64,000 nt of DNA from Prionace glauca. Its lineage: Eukaryota > Chordata > Chondrichthyes > Carcharhiniformes > Carcharhinidae. This document shows positions 22,908 through 33,835 of this stretch, piece after piece. The stretch spans positions 72,100,850 through 72,164,849 of the forward strand of contig CM075724.1 of the NCBI GenBank assembly GCA_037974335.1, given 5' to 3'. Made by a program: the position numbers and the translations under genes. Numbering within the stretch: the stretch's first letter is position 1; the number at the start of each line of letters is the position of its first letter. The notes below the pieces were generated by a model, which saw only the letters and a program-made list of their open reading frames with translations, made no database searches and was not told where the DNA came from.

Positions 22908-23230
22908 AGACATTTGATTTGGATTTGATTTAATGTTATCACATAATGGGGACACAGTGGAAAGTGTTGATTCTTATGTTTACAATATGTTGTAAAGATA
23001 AATATCGTTCGCGGATTACAGGTGGAGAAGGAAGGAATGTTTGTTATCGTTACAGATGGAGTGATTGAACAGATCAGCCAAATATATATATATATAAAAC
23101 AGACGGCAGCAAGGATGAAGGTGTTCTTGGCTCGGTTTCTAAGTGTTTTCAGTGTTCTAAGTTCTAAGTGTTTTGTGCCTTTTTTCCTGATGGCAGAAGA
23201 TAGAAAAGAGTATGTCTAGCGTGAGTGGCA

Positions 23231-23617
23231 TAGAACATAGAACATTACAGCACAAACAGGCCCTTCGGCCCTCGAGTTGCGCCGATCGCATCAACCCCAC
23301 CAATCTATAGACCTATCTATAACCCCCAATCCCATTAAACCCCATATACTCATCCAGAAGTCTTTTAAAAGACCCCAGCGAGTTCGCCTCCACCACCGAC
23401 GACGGCAGCCGATTCCATTCACTCACCACACCCTCTGGGTGAAAAACTTACCCCTAACATCACCTCTGTACTTCCCTCCCCGCACCTTAAATCTGTGTCC
23501 TCTCGTAGCGACCATTTCAATCCGGGGAAATAGCCTCTGAGAGTCCACCCTATCTATTCCTCTCAACGTTTTATAAACTTCTATCAGGTCGCCTCTCAAC
23601 CTTCGCCTCTCCAGGCA
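23231..23617 (-). mobile_element. CR1 family D LINE, short 5'-truncated copy inside L2
   Basis: The 3' end is the reversed AACAGGCCCTTCGGCCCTCG motif with ATAGAACAT repeats. The coding part ends at CTCCAGG (23617), where L2 sequence resumes. The bases GGCAT occur at both edges and could be a very short target-site duplication; CR1 copies often have short or no duplications. Confidence 0.85.
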
Positions 23618-23683
23618 TCTGCGATTATGCTGGCTACTTTTCAGAGGCAGCAGAAATTGTAGACTGAGCCAATGGATGTGAGG
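23527..23683 (+). repeat. 157-bp inverted repeat, left arm
   Basis: Reverse complement of 24106-24262 with one mismatch and no gaps. It spans the CR1 family D/L2 junction at 23617, so the copy was made after that insertion. Confidence 0.95.
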
Positions 23684-24105
23684 CTGTTTTGCATGTTACA
23701 TTTGGCTATGCTCATAATCATTTGTAGCTTCTTGCGGACTTGGACAGAGCGGGAGCCATTGCAAGCAGTGATGCATCTGGAAAGGTTGCTTTCTGTGGCG
23801 CATCTGTGTGAATTGATGAATCCTACGGGAAATGCCGAATTTCCTTAGCCTTCTGATAATGTTGAGGCGTTGGTGGATTTTCTTAAGTATAGTATTTGCA
23901 TAAAAGGACAATGAAATATTGCTGGTAATCTGAGCACTATAAACCTTCAAACTGCCGACCATTTCCATTTCGTCACTATTGGTGTAGACAGCGGCATGTG
24001 TTCCACCACGTTTCCTGAAGTTCATGATTATCTCGTTTGTATTATTTCCACTGAGGAGAGATTATTTTCATGGCCTATTCCCACTTCTTATGCATTTCAT
24101 CGTTT

Positions 24106-24262
24106 CCTCACATCCATTGGCTCAGTCTACAATTTCTGCTGCCTCTGAAAAGTAGCCAGCATAATCGCAGATGCCTGGAGAGACGAAGGTTGAGAGGCGA
24201 CCTGATAGAAGTTTATAAAACGTTGAGAGGAATAGATAGGGTGGACTCTCAGAGGCTATTTC
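24106..24262 (-). repeat. 157-bp inverted repeat, right arm
   Basis: Inverted copy of 23527-23683 (156 of 157 bases match), placed 422 bp away within the same L2 element. It lies immediately after a 23-bp piece identical to a CR1 tail (24070-24092), and L2 sequence resumes at about 24270. Confidence 0.95.
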
Positions 24263-24837
24263 TCAATCTCTTTTCTGTACTCCGTGACATCATTGTTTGA
24301 AACTACGTTTGAAAATTGAGTTGGAGCAGAATTCGTCCATGCTGTATTAAGTGTATAATGAATACAGTAGGGGCGGAGGACACAATGTTGATGATAATAG
24401 TGGAGGAAGTTATGTTACCAATTTTTACTGAGTGTGGTCTGTTTTGTAGGGGAGTCTAGAATCTAGTCTCAGAAGGGGGAGCCAATACCTAGACCACGGC
24501 GTTTGGAAATGAGTTTTGTTGGGATAATCGTGGTGCAGGTTGAACTATAGTCAATACATACGTTCCTGGCCAAAGCGCCCTTGTTATCCAGGTGTTCCAG
24601 GGTTGAACAGAAATTGCATTTGCAATAACCATGTTGTGGCAGTGGATCCAGACAATCTGAGAGATCGGGCTTCATGCATACCACGATGAACCCTCCCTAG
24701 GACCTCATAATTACGGTTGTAGTACTGTGTACACACCTGTAGTACTGTGTACAGTTCTGGTCTCCTTACTTGAGAAAGGGTGTACTGTCACTGGACTGGG
24801 TGCAAAGGAGATTCACTTGTTTGAGAGATTTGGCTTA

Positions 24838-25020
24838 GAAGAACATAAGAACATAAGAAATAGCAGCAGGAGTAGGCCATCTGGCCCTTCAAGCCTGCCC
24901 CGCCACTCAATAAGATCATGACTGATCTGTTGTGGCTCAGTTCCACATTTCCGCCCTCTCCCCATAACACTTAATCCCATCTCGTATCAAAAACCCATCA
25001 ACCCGCGTCGTAAAAATATT
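24838..25020 (-). mobile_element. CR1 family B 3' end fragment
   Basis: Reversed family B tail (CATAAGAACATAAGAAATAG, GTAGGCCATCTGGCCC) and the last codons (RxDGFLIREGIKxY region). It abuts a plus-strand CR1 fragment at 25020. Confidence 0.85.
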
Positions 25021-25465
25021 ATGAGGAGAGACTGAATAGACTGGGGCTATTCTCATTGGAATTCAGAAGAATGAGTGGAAATCTTATTGAAACATAAGAT
25101 TGTGAAGGGAATAGATAAGACAGAAGCAGGGAAATTGTTTCTACTGGGGGGTGAGAATACAACTATTGGCCATAGCCTTAAAATAAGGGGCAGCAGATTT
25201 AGGACTGAGATGGGGAGGAAATTCTTCACACAAAGAGTTGTGAATCTGTGGAATTCTCTGCCCAGTAAAGCAACTGAGGCTATGTCATTGAATGTTTTTA
25301 TGGCCAGGAAGAGTTGAATTTTTAAACAGTAAAGGAATTAAGGGTTATGATGAGCGGGCGGGTAAGTGGAGCTGAGTCGACAAAAAGATCTGCCATGATA
25401 TTATTGAATGGCTGGGCAGTCTTGAGGGGTCAGATGGCCTATTCCCACTTCTTATGTAAGCATTG
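25021..25465 (+). mobile_element. CR1-like LINE 3' end, distinct subfamily
   Basis: The C-terminal RT-associated domain is open at 25075-25317: KIVKGIDKTEAGKLF, GHSLKIRGSRFRTEMG, RKFFTQRVVNLWNSLPSKAT. The tail reads GGTCAGATGGCCTATTCCCA with CTTATG. It differs from families A, B and D in sequence and lacks the G run of family B. Confidence 0.8.
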
Positions 25466-25739
25466 TCAACGTGCATCAATGTTTATATTTCTCGGAAAAT
25501 TGGTTACCATTCCGATCTGTCTTGATATCCAAAATCCAATTTTATTAAATGGGTTGTCAATGTAGTCTATCTCCTGAATGCAATTTAAAGAGATGTTATC
25601 GAATAACAGTCAACTCCCTCAAGTAATATATTGTGGCACTGCAGTAAATTAAGATGCAATAATAAGAGGCTCTTATAATATGTCACAATCCCAACATTGA
25701 TTGAAAATGTAAGTAATCTCATGTTTGCTCATCAAGGTT

Positions 25740-25950
25740 TATAAGAACATAAGAAATAGGAGTAGGAGTAGGCCATCTGGCCATTCGAGCCTGCCCCGCC
25801 ATTCAATAAGATCATGGCTGATCTGTCGTGGCTCAGTTCCACATTCCTGCCCTTTCCCCATAACCCTTAATCCCCTCTCTTATCAAAAACCCATCAACCC
25901 GCGTCTTAAAAATATTTAGCGAGGTAGCCTCCACCATTTCAACGGGCAGA
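25740..25950 (-). mobile_element. CR1 family B 3' end fragment
   Basis: Reversed family B tail and the end of the coding region up to the CGTTGAAATGGTGGAGGC equivalent. It is truncated beyond that. Confidence 0.85.
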
Positions 25951-26650
25951 ACCTTATTCATTTATTCTGTTACTTGAAACTACTGACAGGATATAACGAC
26001 ATCATTTGCCCACGAATCTATTCAGGTCTAAAATTAAAACATTATAGGTGTATTTAAGTCTAATAAATTTAGATAATTTAACAAAAATCTTCTACTCTAA
26101 ATTCAATCTATATATCCCGCTAGAATGAAGAAATGCATTATGTATGCCTAAATTAAAGCAGCTTCGATGTTTGACACATATTTCTCGCAGCATTTTCCTC
26201 TTTCTTAATGAATTTGCTTCGGACTTTTGGCTTCACAGTAATGTTTTTTTTTCACACTCTGGTCGCTGTGCCAAAACATTTAATGCCAATCCGCTGAAGT
26301 AAAAACTATGTGCATACGCTACACAGAACAAAAAAAAAAACCGTTAGCACAATACAAAGTGTTCTTACCGAAATAAACATGCATTCAAACATTCCTCATT
26401 GATTTACTTATTCACTGTTCCATGGGAATCTGTTTATTTCCAAAAGCCTCTGCCCAAATTATGTAATATTGAATTCACCACTTTTTACACCATCAATATC
26501 CGACGACGTATTTAGTTATTAGTTTGAAATAAGTTGTTACAATCAGTGCCCTTGTCGTGATCCTCATATTTTTGTTCTAGTCATGGAGTCAGATGACATT
26601 GTCGCAAACGAATTCAGCCATTTCGATGAAACTTGTCTCATTCACCTGAG
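25951..26650. other. Unassigned spacer
   Basis: AT-rich DNA with A and T runs near 26240 and 26330. No gene recognised. Confidence 0.45.
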
Positions 26651-28375
26651 CAAATTCTTGAATAACATTTTTGTTTCGATCTTCACAGAATAATTTTCCG
26701 GGTGTTAGAGATGGAAAGGTCGTAGGACTGGAAGGCCTCGATGACATTACTGTTACTAGAGAGGCGGTGCTCGACAGACTGGAGGGGCTGATTGTGGACA
26801 AGTCGCCAGGACCGGATGGAATGCATCCGAGGGTCCTGAAAGAAATGGCGGAGGTGATAGTGGATGCCTTGGTGGTTATTTTCCAGACGACGCTGGATTC
26901 CGGGGAAGTGCCGGAAGATTGGAAAACGGCTAATGTTACGCCGTTGTTTAAGAAGGGTGCCAGGCAAAAGACAGGGAATTATAGGCCGGTTAAACTAACG
27001 TCTGTTGTAGATAAAATGTTAGAATCCGTCATCAAGGAGGAAATAGCGAGGCAACTTGAGGGGAACTGCTTGATAGAGCAGACGCAGCACGGTTTCGTTA
27101 AAGGGAAGTCGTGTCAGACAAATTTACTGGAGTTCTATGAGGATGTGTCTAGAGTGGTGGATGTGATTTTTCTTGATTTTCAGAAGGCGTTTGACAAGGT
27201 ACCTCACAGGAGGTTATTGCAGAAGGTCAGGGGACATGGAGTTGGGGGTAAAGTGTTAGCGTGGATAGAGGACTGGTTGTCAAATAGGAGGCAGAATGGG
27301 TTCAATGGGTGCTCTTCGGATTGGCGGATGGTGACTAGTGGAGTGCCTCAGGGGTCGGCGCTGGGGCCTCAGTTATTTACCATTTATATAGATGATCTGG
27401 AGGAGGGAACCGAGTGTATAGTGTCGAAATTTGCTGATGACACCAAGATTGGGGGAACGGCAAATTGTGCGGAGGGTGTGGAGAGTCTACAGAAGGATCT
27501 AGATAGGCTGGGCGAATGGGCCAGGAAATGGCAAATGGAATTTAATGTTGGCAAGTGTGAGGTGGTCCACTTTGGTAGGAATAATGGTAGGAAGGATTAT
27601 TACTTACGTGGCGAAAACTGCAGCAGGCAACAGTGCAGAGGGACCTCTGGGTCCTTGTGATGAGTCGCAAAAACCCAGCTTGCAGGTCCAGCAGGTGGTC
27701 AGGAAAGCGAATGGGATGCTGGCCTTCATAGCGAGGGGGATTGAATATAAAAGTAGGGAGATCTTGCTCCGGCTGTATAGGGCATTGGTGAGGCCGCAGA
27801 TGGAGGACTGTGTGCAGTTTTGGGCGCCGTACTTATGCAAGGATATTGTGGCTTTGGAGGGAGTGCAGAGGAGGTTTACTAGGCTGATGCCGGAGTTGAG
27901 GGGGTTGAGGTATGAAGAGAGGCTGAACAAATTAGGCTTCTACTCGTTAGAGTTTAGAAGAATGAGGGGGGATCTCATTGAGACGTATAAGATGATGAAT
28001 GGGATGGATAGGATAGAGGTGGAGAGGCTCTTCCCGCTCAGAAAGGATAGTAGGACTAAGGGGCACAGCCTCAAGATAAAGGGGGGGGGGGGGTTTAGAA
28101 CGGAGTTGAGGAGGAACTTCTTCACCCTAAGGGTGGCGAATCTCTGGAATTCTCTGCCCGTAGAAGTGGTGGAGGCTACCTCGCTAAATATTTTTAAGAC
28201 GCGGGTTGATGGGTTTTTGATAAGAGAGGGAATTAAGGGTTATTGGGAGAGGGCGGGAATGTGGAACTGAACCACAACAGATCAGCCATGGTCTTATTGA
28301 ATAGCGTGGCAGGCTCGAAGGGCTAGTTGGCCTACTCCTGCTGCTATTTCTTATGTTCTTATGTTCTTATGTAAA
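26651..28375 (+). mobile_element. CR1 family B LINE, long copy
   Basis: The copy runs from the N-terminal part of the RT region ([10 protein letters not shown] near 26655) to the GGCCTACTCCTGCTGCTATT motif and CTTATG repeats at 28350-28375. It is among the best preserved family B copies, with the whole RT and C-terminal domain present. Confidence 0.9.
26671..28270 (+). pseudogene. CR1 family B reverse transcriptase with one main frameshift
   Basis: The first frame (26671-27660) holds [63 protein letters not shown] and the catalytic [11 protein letters not shown] near 27430. The second frame (27545-28270) holds VVRKANGMLAFIARG, QFWAPYLCKDIVALEG and FFTLRVANLWNSLPVE. The switch is near 27614, where this copy has GCGAAAAC and the copy at 31.1 kb has GCGAAAAAC, so a one-base loss explains it. 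A run of 13 G near 28080-28093 codes for GGGG before FRTELRRN. A few codons are also missing in the RRQ-NGCSSDW segment. Confidence 0.85.
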
Positions 28376-28644
28376 TGAAGACTTTTGCATAACCTTTCGG
28401 TCTTACGTTAATAAATTCCAATTGTCTAAGATAAATAATCAATTAGTCTTCTACTTTGTAACTCTGCATTTCATCTTGCATGAATGTTTCTGATAGCAAA
28501 AGCTGGAAATCTCTATTATCGCTGGGTACCTAAACTGTATACACAAACGGAATAACACCCACAATGAGGTTATGTAATACACACTTCCAACTCACACTTC
28601 TTGTGTGAGTTGTTTTACATGACCTAGATTTTTCAGTCCTAATG
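28376..28644. other. Unassigned spacer
   Basis: No repeat or gene recognised between two LINE copies. Confidence 0.4.
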
Positions 28645-29205
28645 AAGAACAAAGAAGCAAATCAGCCTGGGAAACAGGCCCTTCGGCCCAACGAGCCCAT
28701 GCTGCCATCTCAACACCAGCTCTCAACTCATGACCCCTATCTAATGTTTTATGGCCATCCAGATTGAGGGAAAACTGCCAATCAGCCTAACAGCACATCT
28801 TTAGGGTGTGGGAGGAAACCGGATCACCCGGAGAAAACCCACGCAAGCACTGGGAGAATGCGGAAACTCCCACAGACACCGGCCCAAATCCATGTGTCTG
28901 CACAGCAATCAGCGATAGTCACTGAGCTGTCATCTTGCCCAGTATCTTGTCCAGTTTAGGCACACACTAACGACATGAAGCACTAGGCCAATCTCGAACA
29001 ACCAAGAGCAGCCCCAGTACGATCCATCGCGTGTATGCCCCTCGTTGGACACGAGGTGGACCGACTTAAAACCTGTGAATGAAAAGAGAAAAACAATATT
29101 ATAATGCTATACCCATTTACATTTCTAGGGACACCCCAATGTTCATGACCCTTAATTAAAGGTTCTCCTATGTCCACCCATCTCCAACTCAGTCATGTGA
29201 CTGTC
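28645..29205 (-). mobile_element. CR1 family A, 3' UTR and last codons
   Basis: Reversed family A end: GGGAAACAGGCCCTTCGGCC tail motif, the SINE-like block (CACCCGGAGAAAACCCACGC), the CCTCGTTGGACACGAGGTGG hairpin-like segment near 29040, and the last coding bases matching 56600. The same UTR order as at 56640-57208 confirms family A. Confidence 0.85.
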
Positions 29206-29689
29206 TAAGTTACTCTTAAAGGACTCTAGCGTGTTTGCTTCCACCACATTAAACAATAATCGGCTCTGATATTCAGTGAAGCATTTTTATACTTTCATCT
29301 TTAAAATGTTATGTACCAATCATATTTGTTCATTAACCCATGAAAATAAGAAGCATTTAGCAATTAGAAATAGATAGCTTAAATCAATATGATAAATAAT
29401 GTAGTTTACTTATTGAATGCAACTTAAAAAGAAGTTATTGAATAGCATATAATTCCTCGCAAATGAGTACTAAAGCACTGCGCAATCTTACAATATGTTG
29501 CAATTCCAGCATGGTTTAATTCCTATTTTAAAAATGCAAGGGCGATCAATATTATCATTTGACAATATTTATTACATAGTGTTTGCAAACAAGTAGCAGA
29601 ATCTAGTGACTATATATCACAGGATAGATGAAACCGAGGTGTGCACTTTTTTTCATTTTGTAATTTCAAATTTGCTAATAGATTGGAGC
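29206..29689. other. Unassigned spacer
   Basis: AT-rich, no recognised feature. Confidence 0.45.
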
Positions 29690-30050
29690 CGAGTTTTGTA
29701 ATCTCTTTGAAAAGAAGAATGTGAAGAGGAGATGAGAAAGATGTGCTGAAAATCATGAGGGGGCTGGAAAGAGTGCATAGAGAGACAGTGTTCCCATTCC
29801 GAAAGTCATCAAGGACAAATGGCCACCGACGTAAAGTGAAATTTCTCAAACCTAGTGGTTCACTCTGGAACGCACTACCCAGAATTCTAGTGGAATCAAC
29901 TTCAATCAAGGCATTCAAAAGGACGCAGGACATTGGTTATTATTTCAATATAATAATGTGCGGTGGTACAGGACAAGGCAGAAAACATGCTCAAAATCAT
30001 TGTAAGTGGAATTTTCTGAGGTGTCCCACTGGGATGCCTTAAACTCTACT
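29690..30050 (+). mobile_element. CR1-like LINE C-terminal fragment
   Basis: The frame at 29743-29930 reads LKIMRGLERVHRETVFPFRK, then SLWNALPRILVESTSIKAFK. This is the end of the CR1 C-terminal domain, diverged from the families named above. Confidence 0.6.
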
Positions 30051-31088
30051 GATCTCACTCAAACAATACAAAGACTACGAAAGACAACATGTAGTGAAAG
30101 AACAAAAATACTCTTACATGTATCAGGTAAGAAGACAGTCAGCGCGTTCAGACCATTCCTCCGGCAGTAAAACTACATGTTGGAGGTATATATAGTTTTC
30201 AGTATAACTGGACATCTTCCTCCCAGCATATCACCTAAACTTGAGGGCCCAATTACGCTGTTATGCATTATTATCTTAGCCAATAACAGTCCACCTGTCA
30301 GCAGGAATAAGAGCTCATTAGGCCATTGTAAATGAAAATCCTTCCCTCGTTACTCCGAAATCTAACTACGTAAATCCTGTATGTTCAAGGCTATTGTTAA
30401 CACCCGCAAATTTTAATTGGTAAATGAGTCAATTCTTTTGCCCGAAATCGGCGTCCTTTCTCAACATGAGAAACTGTACCAGCCTCCCTAAACAGGAGGG
30501 AATATGTTCCCAATAATTCCCGACCGCTGTTTAACTTGCCCCTGCCTAAGATGCCGCAAAGAACTAGCTACTCACTAATCTCCATTGTCTCACAGAATGT
30601 GATATGTCTGCTGCTGTCTGCTTCCTATCATGCTGAGAAAACTGACCGGGATTTGGACAAGACTCACAGACACATTTTTAAACTGCATTTAGTTGCAAAG
30701 CCTGTTTAAAAAATATTACTATATGTGATTAATGGACAATAACTTTGCATTTGGTGCATTTGGCACACGATGGATCCATATTCCATATATAAAGTATTTT
30801 GTAATCCTCTTGATAACCTCGTCTACTTATTGTAGTGAATTTTAAACGATTACCTTAATACTAGGGATTATATACTACCCTCCATCACTCCCCGCATCTG
30901 GGCATAGGGTTTTACCCAAGATAAGACAGCTAAATAGAGATGCCAAGTACCTGTCCCTGCGTCCCGAAGACAACTGGTCCCTTCGTATCATTTCTTGCAC
31001 AACTTAATATCACTGATGGCATCCCTTCTGCGGACTTGGACAGCCTTGCACAGACACATTAACGATTACGATCAATGTCAAGATCAAC
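30051..31088. other. Unassigned spacer
   Basis: About 1 kb with no recognised repeat or coding sequence. Confidence 0.5.
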
Positions 31089-31852
31089 TCTTACTTACGT
31101 GGCGAAAAACTGCAACAGGCGACGTTGCAGAGGGACCTCCGGGTCACTGTGCATGAGTCGCAAAAACCCAGCTTGCAGGTGCAGCAGGTTGTCAGGAAGG
31201 CGAATGGGATGTTGGCCTTCATAGCGAAGGGGATTGATTATAAAAGGTCTTGCTGCAGCTGTATAGGGCATTGGTGAGGCCGCAGCTGGAGTACTGTGTG
31301 CAGTTTTGGGCGCCGCACCTGCGCAAAGATATTTTGGCCTTGGAGGGAGTGCAGAGGAGGTTTACTAGGCTGTTACCGGAGTTGAGGGGGATGAGCTATG
31401 AGGAGAGGCTGAATGAACTAGACTTGTGCTCGTTGGACTTTAGAAGAATGAGGGGAGATCTCATTGAGACGTATAAGATGATGAATGGGATGGATAGGAT
31501 AGAGGTGGAGAGACTCTTCCCGCTCAAAAAAGACAGTAGGACTAGGGGGCACAGCCTCAAGATAAAGGGGGGGGGGGGGCGTTTTAGAACGGAGTTGAGG
31601 AGGAACTTCTTCACTCAAAGGGTGGTGAATCTCTGGAATTCTCTACCCGTTGAAGTGGTGGAGGCTGCGTCGCTAAATATTTTCAAGAAGCGGGTTGATG
31701 GGTTTTTGATAAGAGAGAGGATTAAGGGTTATGGGGAGAGGGCCGGAATGTGGAACTGAGCCACGACAGATCAGCCATGATCTTATTGAATGGCGGGGCA
31801 GGCTCGAAGGGCCAGATGTCCTACTCTTGCTCCAATTTCTTATGTTCTTATA
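31089..31852 (+). mobile_element. CR1 family B LINE, 3' third
   Basis: The copy begins at TACTTACGTGGCGAAAAACT and ends with GGCCAGATGTCCTACTCTTG and CTTATG repeats. An open frame at 31250-31759 covers the C-terminal domain (LVRPQLEYCVQFWAPHLRKD, RRMRGDLIETYKMMNGMD, FFTQRVVNLWNSLPVEVVE). A 13-base G run lies at about 31567-31579. An 8- to 10-base loss near 31245 joins YK to the next Leu. Confidence 0.9.
31250..31759 (+). CDS. CR1 family B C-terminal domain frame
   Basis: A 169-codon open frame covers the conserved domain after the reverse transcriptase, from LQLYRALVRPQLEYCVQFWA to the stop after ERAGMWN. No catalytic residue is included, so it cannot act alone. The G run codes for four glycines in KIKGGGGRFRTE. 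It is a LINE remnant that happens to be open. Confidence 0.7.
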   Translation: MLQLYRALVRPQLEYCVQFWAPHLRKDILALEGVQRRFTRLLPELRGMSYEERLNELDLCSLDFRRMRGDLIETYKMMNGMDRIEVERLFPLKKDSRTRGHSLKIKGGGGRFRTELRRNFFTQRVVNLWNSLPVEVVEAASLNIFKKRVDGFLIRERIKGYGERAGMWN

Positions 31853-32879
31853 TGTAACTTGAAAATTATTGCAATCCCTTGTGGGATTGTTGTTCCCAGA
31901 GCACCCAGCCATTCTAATAGCCATGCACCCAAGGTAAACAATGACGGCTGTTTAAGTTTCTGCGCCTCTTTTCTGCTGTGAGCAGTCAGAGAATAGTTAT
32001 GTTTTCTGTACTATCTGGTATGTGGATGCAACGCTCTGAAACAATCACTGCACATGTCCACCTCTTCTGACAAAACATAATTCAATTCCAATCGATGCTG
32101 AAGCACCATATTGTCATGTCAACGATCTCATTGTTTATTGCAATTAGGACAGTAGCTGGCTCATTCCCTACTTGTTCCAAAATGGAGATCAATATTAAAA
32201 ACTCGCACATTTCCTTAGCCACTCCACAGCTAGGAAACAGTATGCCAAAGAATCGTTCTCTTTATGAAATTGCCCGTCGGATTCTTGGCAAGGGAAGACT
32301 TTTCTGAGTGTGTTATACGTATGGGAGCACACATCCCTTCAATCGAAAAATGAACCAAGGTCATGCTTTATTTCTACAGATCAAATAAGTGCCATTGGAT
32401 GTTGGGTAAGTATTGTCCCCTTCAATACAATAGGAAATGATATATGACTGGTCCCTTTTGGGTGGTAATTCAAACTGTTTCGATCCACATTGTATTTGCA
32501 TTCACTTACGCATAAGTTTTTCGCAGAGCCTTTCAAATTCTCCACACAGTAATCCCACCTTGGTTTTGAGTTTGACTGTTTCAAAATCAGATTGGGAATT
32601 GACTTCTTTAGATTATGGACAGGTGTGCACTATCTCAAATAACCAATCTTCCGTTCACAACCCATACTGCTATCGAACTTTCTCCACATCTCTGTGTTGT
32701 CAAATTCTAGTGTGTGGTGTCCGGGATATCAAGCATCCTGATATACCTGTCCAGATATTACCAATCCTGGCCACGTCAGAGGTGTTGGTTATAAAGGCAT
32801 CCCTCCTCCCGGCTGGATGAAGATATGTGAACAAACATAACATCTTGACTGGTTCATCATATTTTCATATCGGCCACAT
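31853..32879. other. Unassigned spacer
   Basis: About 1 kb. A plus-strand frame of 127 codons (32437-32820) and a minus-strand frame (32381-32584) overlap but show no domain. Confidence 0.45.
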
Positions 32880-33220
32880 CCCGCTCAAAAAAGACAGTAG
32901 GACTAGGGGGCACAGCCTCAAGATAAAGGGGGGGGGGGGCGGTTTAGAACAGAGTTGAGGAGGAACTTCTTCACTCAAAGGGTGGTGAATCTCTGGAATT
33001 CTCTGCCCGTTGAAGTGGTGGAGGCTGCCTCGCTAAATATTTTTAAGAAACGGGTTGATGGGTTTTTGATAAGAGAAGGGATTAAGGGTTATGGGGAGAG
33101 GGCGGGAAGGTGGAGCTGAGTCATGACAGATCAGCCATGATCTTATTGAATGGCGGGGCAGGCTCGAAGGGCCAGATGGCCTACTCCTGCTCCTATTTCT
33201 TATGTTCTTATGTTCTTTTC
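32880..33220 (+). mobile_element. CR1 family B LINE, 3' end
   Basis: Short 5'-truncated copy beginning CCCGCTCAAAAAAGACAGTA and ending in GTTCTTAT repeats. It has a 12-base G run at the family position (about 32928-32939). Confidence 0.9.
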
Positions 33221-33546
33221 CATCATCCCCATTCTGAAACTGGATTGCACAGTGAGGGGATGTGGGTATTGCGAACCAAGGTAAATAGTGGAGGTCAACT
33301 GGCTTTGTACCCTATTCCAAGGATAGATTATCTGTATGCTAAGTTAAAAGGGGGCCCCAAATCCAAAATATCAGTCATCCTTATCAACCGCTGGAACTGG
33401 AAGAAGACTTCAGAGATTTAGTTACAATACTTATCAACAACTGGTTGTATCAAGGCAACCGATTGTCATTAGGTGTTTCATCAGCCTGTGCCATTTCTCA
33501 GTACACCTTGAAAACTTGCTAAAATAAATGCCCCATGTTGTCTTAT
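33221..33546. other. Unassigned spacer
   Basis: No feature recognised. Confidence 0.4.
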
Positions 33547-33835
33547 AGGGCGGCACAATGGCAAAGTGCTTAGCACTGCTGCATCACATGGCCAGGAACC
33601 TGGGTTCAATTCCTGGCTGCACGTTATCCCTGAGCCTGCATAGGTTTCTTCCGGGTGCTCTGATTTCCTCCCATTGTCCGAAAGACTTGCTGATTAGATG
33701 CAGTGGCCACACTAAATTCTCCCTTACTGTTACCGAACAGGAGCCGGAGTGTGGCGACTAGTGGATTTTCACAGGAACTTCATTGCAGTGTTCATATAAA
33801 TATGTTTGTGACACTAATTAAATAAACTTTACACG
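33547..33835 (+). mobile_element. tRNA-derived SINE, near full length
   Basis: Begins GGGCGGCACAATGGC, continues with the tRNA-like B box GGGTTCAATTCCTGG, the conserved body (GGTTTCTTCCGGGTGCTCTG, CGGAGTGTGGCGACTAGTGG), and ends in TTAAATAAAC. This is the elasmobranch HE1-type SINE variant with the AATAAACTTT end. It is a few per cent diverged from other copies. Confidence 0.85.

Larger units (their letters stand above)
22908..24725 (-). mobile_element. L2-type LINE with a CR1 insertion and a rearranged core
   Basis: The 3' tip (22908-22930) is a reversed AAATC repeat. The body reads on the minus strand as a decayed reverse transcriptase C-terminus (MNFRKRGGTHAAVY, LKKIHQRLNIIRRLRKFGIS, about 23700-24025) and continues upstream to about 24725. 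A family D CR1 splits it at 23231-23617. At 24064-24262 a segment foreign to L2 replaces about 40 bp of the expected sequence (compare 13430-13470 in the other L2 copy). Confidence 0.72.

Noticed and set aside
32381-32820. Overlapping frames on both strands as an unknown gene
   Set aside because: Neither has a domain, splice logic or repeat identity. Overlap of this kind is common by chance.
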